Part shown: in pieces, positions 58,822 to 64,000 of the stretch
Layout: the number at the start of each line of letters is the position of its first letter
Numbering within the stretch: position 1 is the first letter of the stretch
Assembly (NCBI GenBank): GCA_964036045.1
Contig: OZ038382.1
Span: 1,561,496-1,625,495, forward strand
DNA: 64,000 bases
From: Eutreptiella sp. 'Long Island Sound 2002'
Taxonomy: Eukaryota > Euglenozoa > Euglenophyceae > Eutreptiales > Eutreptiaceae
Direction: 5' to 3'
Notes under the pieces: generated by a model
The model's database searches: none
What the model was told of the DNA's origin: nothing
What the model saw: the letters and a program-made list of their open reading frames with translations, nothing else
Position numbers and translations under genes: made by a program

Positions 58822-61800
58822 TGACGCGTTCCCGTGGGGGGCCGGCCACGGGACGCTGCGGTGACACGCACAGGTGAGCAGGCAGGCAAAGCACTACGCT
58901 CACAAGGGCATCAATACGCTCGTGTCATGTGACAAAGCGTTTCAGGATCCTTGCCACTCTGCAACAAGGGAACGAAAGTATGTACAGCAACACATCAGGA
59001 TATGTACACATGGGGTTAAGACTGGACTGGGGTAAGGGCATCACAGGACAATAGACACTCAGTCCTAACTCATATCCCAATCCCAGGTCCGACCCTCTCA
59101 GTGGCTGGTGGGGGTGGGGGCTCAAACACAACCCATGCCCTGCTCAGTCCGGACCCTGAAACCCTGCCCATAAGGGAGGTGTCCCGCCCAGCCACAGGCG
59201 AGTTCCTGGAAACCAAGGGGCTCCAAGGCCAACTGAGAGTGGCCCCCCATGCTCCCTTAACGGCGGGTCCTAAATCCACTCTGAGTCAGAGATATGGCCC
59301 CGCCATTATCACCCAGGAGTTGGTAGCTGAAGATGGGCTGTTTCAGCCCGAACTGAAATTAACTCAAAAATCCCCAAAATTGACCCCTCTTCCGGACCCG
59401 CCAGAGGTAGGAACGAGGCAACTGACCCTATGCCCTTTGAGTACAAACTCCCTGGAGCCCTCACCCAACCTGGTTCTCTCTGAGGTCCCGGCATCAGGGC
59501 ACCACGTGTTCGTCAAGTGGGGTCATGATGCCAAAATCACCAAAATTGGCGGCATTCCCACGCGTGGCTCGCCCGGCCAGGGCAAGGCCAATGGCTCACA
59601 GGTTAGGAGGCAGGACCTAGGACTTTTTCCTGAGTGTACAACTTAGATTTAGGTCCGGGCTCCCTGTGGGCATAGAGAAATGGGGCCGCCAATTGACCAC
59701 ACGGAAGGGGGAAATTGGGGTCCCAAAATGGGGTCATTTTGGCTGCTTGAAATGAGCCAAAATTCGGTGTGCTCCCAATAGTATATCTCCACACCGGCTT
59801 GGAGATTGGATCTGCCATTCCATACGCGATCCACTGGGAGTCCAACGGAGACTCCCATGCCCTTGGCTCTCAAAGATCTCCATGCCACTTGGCGTGGTGA
59901 CGATCCCAATTGGGTCGACAAATGCCAAAATGGCAAAATGGCCCACACTCACTTTGGGCTAGCGCCTTAACGAAGGTTGCTCCGCTTCGCCCACGTGGTG
60001 TGTGAACCATGGGGACCAACATACATAACACCCATGTCATATATGGTCCATTGGTCCATGCGTCCGGCGTGCACGGGTGGGCTCAACATAGTGCACGGCG
60101 GGCAGAAAAAGTGGAAAGTTGCTCAAAATGACCAAAAATGCGCACACTCATGGTTGGGGCAAATGAGGCACATGCCCGACTCGGACCGGAGTGTGCCATA
60201 GGATTGGTATCAAGTCATATGTGTCCAACATGTCTTTTGGGCGTCGCCCAACTCCTCCGGTTTTGGGAATGGCAGGGTCGCCAAGTGAGCCCATGATTTG
60301 GGATAGTCCCAAATTGCCAAAAAAAATGGCGGCCACGGTATGCCAAGCCCAAGAGGAGTTATTCGCCGGGTCCAAGATATGTTGGGCACCGAAGTATGTA
60401 CCCTCATAACATACTTGGGTCATGATGTCAATTGAGCGCAACGTTGAGATACAAGGTCGCCACTTGACATCATGACGGGCCAAAAACGGCAAAATTGGCA
60501 CAAAGACACACAAAAGTGCCTTGAAAGGCGCACAATTATATTATAATATCTTCGGCTTGGATCGTGCAATCAACTAATCCTTCTAAACACAATGACTTGA
60601 CACCAATGACCTTCGATTCCACGTATGTGCTCCACTTGGGGCGCTTTGAAAGGTTACGAGCGCTACTTCCCAAGTGGGCACATGAAAATATGGAAAATTG
60701 CAAAACACACACCTTGCTCCCAAGGCACCGCTTCGGGATCGCCACACAAGCTTCCCTTCACGAAGGTTAGGCTTGCAATTGATTGTACGGAGTATGGAGA
60801 AGGGGCTTGCACAATATGAGGTCCATTGGCGGGCTTGGCTTGGAGCGATGGACCCGCCAAATGGGCACACAACACAACACAAGGCACATACTCCATATTG
60901 CCCAAAAAGGTAGCTCCCCCCACGATATGTCATGCCCCTCCAAGGGCATAACTTTGTGTCAATCGCCCATAGGAACTCACGGAGAGTTCCTATGCAACAC
61001 CAACACTCGCGCGCTACACTCGAAAGTTATCTTAACGCACGCAATATCATGGCCATAGAGTTACAACGCAAACTCTACCCTCTTGACCATGATCCATTAC
61101 ACTAGCGCGCACGTGTGGAGACGCAAGGCATATGATGCTTCCTAAATTACGTCGGGAGTATTGTGAATACATCCCACGTTTCCTTATTGTCATTCCTCGC
61201 AAGCAACACGAGATATGACCTTCACAAGTGGCCTCACGAATCAACTTTGTTTTGCCCATATCTTTAAGACAAATGGAGGGCAGGATAAAAGGAAAGTTGA
61301 TTCGTGCATAGGGAAGCACGTAGGTCCACTCGAAAGAGGTCAAATCAAGTGCGGGGATGTCGAAGTCGAAAATCCGATTTCGACATCCTGAAAAATTCGG
61401 ATTAAGGTTGCGAGTGTAGAATGTGAAAATTGCGGATGCATCAATGCAATTGCTGAAGACTTTAGAGCCTTCGTCACGGTTAGCGCTAAAATTTCCATTA
61501 ATAACAGTTAAACTGGCGGTTACGGTAAAGTCGCGATCCAACCGCCAGCAGTCAAAACAGTGAATATCAGAACGGAAGCGTAAAAATTGACGGAAACAAT
61601 ACGTAAATAAAACCCTGTTGATTCCTGATATTCTGATACATAAATCTCCGCTGGCGTGCATCGGTTGCCGATGCGGGGCTTTACGGCACGGAACACGCTC
61701 CCGCCGGGCTCGCACCGGGTGTCAACGGGCGCCTTCCGTACATGGGGTTAGTGGACCGGAGACCGGTCTTCCCTTCCGTACATAGGGTTAGTGGACCGGA

Positions 61801-61849
61801 GACCGGTTGTATGCCCTGCCCTAGCCATGGGGTTCTGGGTACCGCTTCA
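58822..61849 (-). repeat. Element B 5' LTR (3,028 bp)
   Basis: Full LTR, homologous to those of A. It contains a 35-bp direct duplication (61,733-61,767 and 61,773-61,807) near its start on the minus strand that A lacks. The hairpins seen in A's LTR are present with intact main stems. Confidence 0.93.
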
Positions 61850-63072
61850 GTCCTTCCCTCCTTCCGCGACGATACGTCGGGATTCCGCTCTCGATCGTCT
61901 TCATCCACCTTAATTTCGTCGATTCTTGAGGAATTTGAAATGACCTCTTCTGTTCCCATTTCACTGTCATCTTGCCAGTAATCTCCCAGATTCCCGTCAA
62001 CTAAGCACGCCAACGTGCTCCACGAACGCTGTGGCAAAGGCTTGCCATTGTCTTCACAATACAGCTTCACTCCCTTGTGAGGTAGCTCGACAATGTCGAT
62101 TGAAATGTCCATAATGTCCTTGAACCACTCTTGTCTTGGCCAATTGGGGACAATTAAAATCGCCTTTGCGCCGGATTGCTTCAGCTTCTGCACTACACGA
62201 GGGAAAACGTCGAAGGGTGGATTGATCCATAGAGGTTCAGACCAGTCCTCACTCCAGGCATCGTCGTAGAACTTCGGAAATCTTTTCTTCTTTTTGTTTG
62301 CAAAGGCATCAACTTGAGGACGAAAATTGTGGTTCCTTTCGAAATAATCCACCAGAATGTCCCGCCATTTGTCGACTACACGATAGCAAACTGACTTCCG
62401 CTTCTTGCAGTTCAAAGATTCCACCTTTCCTTCGTCGAATTCTTCTTGATTCCGTGTCCATTCCTGCCCATCTTGCTGAAAATGCAGCTTATTTCTCTCC
62501 TTGAATTGGTGGATACTCTTGGTATATGGGTGCAGATAATACAGATCAGACGGGTCGCTGGTCGACGGATCCTGGAGGAAGCATGTCCTGTGTCCCATGG
62601 GCGACACACGGTGAGCGTGAAGCCAGGGTTGACCCAAGAATAAATCATACTTTATGCTGGCTTCATAGAATTTTCCAGAGAACCATTCCTCCGTGACCGT
62701 CTCTTCCACGCTCCACACAGATTGTTTCACCAATCTGACCGCCAATTCTGCTTCTCTGTCGCCACCGTCAAGGCGATGTCCGCTGACTCCCTCCAGCTGG
62801 ACAGGGGTGGAGGACATCTTCGCCTCATCCTCCTGCAGAAAGCCTTTCCTCACCAGATTCACCTCTGAACCATTGTCGATCAGACATCTGGCAAGTTTAA
62901 CCTTACCATCCGTCGTTCTGACCTGGATCCAGCAGACAAACTGGCGCTGCTTGCCTCGCCGGACAGCGCTGAGGACCCAGGCAGGGTACAGGAGGCCGGA
63001 GGAGCGCGCCAGCCGATCCCAGCAGCGTCCATCCACCGCCCCAACTACCCTGATGGTTTCGTCTCCTGCCAC
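61850..63072 (-). pseudogene. pol: Element C Pol: protease and NPPF methyltransferase-like domain
   Basis: The frame opens after a TGA at 63,073 and has no early ATG. Residues counted from there: protease with CLIDNGSEVNLV (Asp66; the usual DTG/DSG is DNG here), flap, and second-lobe LFLGQPWL (about 144-151). Residues 231-357 form a domain with PQVDAFANKKKKRFPKFY, then EPLWINPPFDVFPRVVQKL with NPPF at 284-287 (62,212-62,223), AILIVPNWPRQEWF and a closing Trp/Cys strand. This matches the layout of the N6-adenine methyltransferase-like domain of DIRS-type elements. In A and B it lies at the same place in Pol. The frame is cut by B at 61,850. Confidence 0.82.
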
Positions 63073-63110
63073 TCAACCCCAGTGTTGGGATTTGGGTCAA
63101 GTTGGCTTCC

Positions 63111-64000
63111 CTATTGCCATTCTTCTTCTTTGTTCGGCTGTACGTCCTGTACTTGTCCTTCGTCAACCCATTCTTCTGCTGCTTCGACAGCATTCACTCC
63201 TTTTCCACGTCCACGACCACCAAATGACTTTCCACCACCACCTTTCTTACCTCCTTGGCCTTTGTTGTTGGAGGTGTTGGAATTGGGATTGGATTCGTTG
63301 GATCTGCCCTTGCCTCGACCTCCAGTATCCTTGTTGTTGCCGAAGGTCTTGTTCGCTGGCGTCTCCGCGTACAGGGGGTTTCCATTCACCTTGGAATCAT
63401 CTTGATTCCCGGACTTTCCTTGGCCTTTTCCACCTTTTTCACCAGATTTTCCACCAGATTTTCCACCAGCATCGGTCCATCTTGAGCCACTTGGATCTCC
63501 GCCTTGCTGCGAGTAATCTTTTGGTGTCCAGTCTCTGTTCTTTTCTTTGGACTGCCCTTTACCCTTTCCCCTTCCATGCTGGTCAGCATCTCGTGCTCCA
63601 TCCTGCTGGGGATTTTTGGGAGAATTTCCCTTTCCATCCATTTTGGACTGAATTGTCTTGAGATCTGAGGGCGTCCACCTGTGATCTGCGGTCGTGTGAG
63701 TCGCCGCTCGACCTGCTTTTCCAAGGGCAATGCACACAGAGCAACCCTTCTCACCAACGGCGTTGACCTTGCCTCCGAAGCCATGTGCATCCTGGGACTT
63801 CTGGCGTTCTAAGTTTGCATACTTTTCAAATTGGTCCCAGATCTGCTCGACTCCATACGAGAAGATCCACGGTCGTACCTTCAAAACTGTTCCCTTATAC
63901 TTCACTTTCCCATCCACCGTTGCTGCAGAAAAACTCCGACTGTTCAGAATCGTGGAAACCAACTCTCCATCTGCCCTCACGAATAGACACAAAAATCTCA
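63111..64000 (-). CDS. gag: Element C Gag, C-terminal part, runs off right edge
   Basis: The frame is open from the window edge to TAG 63,113-63,111. It contains a Cys/His cluster (CSVCIALGKAGRAATH, about 63,735-63,690) like the knuckle of A/B Gag but of different spacing, then a long Gly/Lys/Ser/Asn-rich basic tail (63,650-63,170) that would bind RNA, and an acidic end. The stop is followed by GGA. Pol lies 41 bases on in a shifted frame (-1 relative to Gag), with its own TGA just before it, so neither plain readthrough nor a simple frameshift joins them in this copy. An indel is likely. Confidence 0.7.
   Translation of the reverse strand, partial: RFLCLFVRADGELVSTILNSRSFSAATVDGKVKYKGTVLKVRPWIFSYGVEQIWDQFEKYANLERQKSQDAHGFGGKVNAVGEKGCSVCIALGKAGRAATHTTADHRWTPSDLKTIQSKMDGKGNSPKNPQQDGARDADQHGRGKGKGQSKEKNRDWTPKDYSQQGGDPSGSRWTDAGGKSGGKSGEKGGKGQGKSGNQDDSKVNGNPLYAETPANKTFGNNKDTGGRGKGRSNESNPNSNTSNNKGQGGKKGGGGKSFGGRGRGKGVNAVEAAEEWVDEGQVQDVQPNKEEEWQ

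Larger units (their letters stand above)
42945..61849 (-). mobile_element. Element B: older relative of A, inverted, carrying D, 3' end deleted
   Basis: B has the layout and over 90% of the protein sequence of A, on the minus strand. It is flanked by GTCC at 42,941-42,944 and 61,850-61,853. From right to left: 5' LTR (58,822-61,849), leader, Gag (54,068-58,393), Pol part 1 (51,935-54,067), D, Pol part 2 (46,134-48,983), partial 3' UTR and a truncated 3' LTR (42,945-45,210). The two LTRs differ by several percent, more than those of A, so B is older. Gag and Pol have no stop beyond the shared UAG; the damage is D plus the 3' deletion. Confidence 0.95.
34603..64000 (-). mobile_element. Element C: Ty3/gypsy element with NPPF methyltransferase-like domain; hosts E and B
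   Basis: C reads leftward. From right to left: Gag (to the window edge), protease plus methyltransferase-like domain (61,850-63,072), B insertion, RT plus start of RNase H (41,345-42,944), E insertion, RNase H end plus integrase (36,695-38,546), a stop, chromodomain (36,428-36,694), 3' UTR, polypurine tract and 3' LTR (34,603-35,082). Removing B with one GTCC and E with one GGACT keeps the pol frame. Without the inserts C is about 7.7 kb inside the window. Codon use is more AT-rich than in A/B. The 5' LTR is off the window. Confidence 0.9.

Overview
The window looks like nuclear DNA from a eukaryote with a large, repeat-rich genome. I see no convincing host gene, no rRNA and no functional tRNA. 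Nearly every base belongs to retrotransposons nested inside each other. The Ty3/gypsy chromovirus-type Pol proteins, a long non-LTR element with an AlkB domain, and the GC-rich coding style would fit an alga or another protist with a bloated genome. The sequence alone does not fix the lineage.

Left half (1-34,602). A partial Gag-like gene (1-815, minus) and an unclassified 0.8-kb repeat (R1) lead into a broken Ty3-type integrase (element G, plus). G is split by element F (2,616-30,400, TSD GCTA), a small non-autonomous LTR element. F has itself received two insertions. One is an 8.2-kb LINE (H, 3,119-11,283, 10-bp TSD) in its left LTR. The other is a giant, apparently intact 17.2-kb Ty3 element (A, 12,209-29,396, two 2,945-bp LTRs about 99.8% identical) in its interior. 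G resumes at 30,405, followed by a gene-free stretch and an inverted second copy of R1.

Right half (34,603-64,000). Element C (minus; LTR at 34,603-35,082; runs off the right edge) is a Ty3 element whose pol is cut twice: by E (38,552-41,344, TSD GGACT) and by B (42,945-61,849, TSD GTCC). B is an older relative of A in the opposite orientation. B's pol is in turn cut by D (48,988-51,934, TSD ATAG), a 2.9-kb non-autonomous element that shares A's termini and polypurine tract. At the F, B, D and E sites, removing the insert plus one TSD copy puts the host ORF back in frame, so each host ORF was open when hit.

Most interesting content. (1) The LINE carries an AlkB-type 2-oxoglutarate/Fe(II) dioxygenase domain joined to its ORF1. 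(2) Element C has a domain with an NPPF motif between protease and reverse transcriptase that resembles the DNA N6-adenine methyltransferase domain of DIRS-type elements; A and B carry the same domain with that motif lost. (3) Gag and Pol of A and B are in one frame, separated by one UAG codon lying in a predicted hairpin, which suggests stop-codon readthrough. (4) A/B have very long LTRs with several perfect hairpins and a 1.4-kb-codon Gag with coiled-coil and collagen-like segments.
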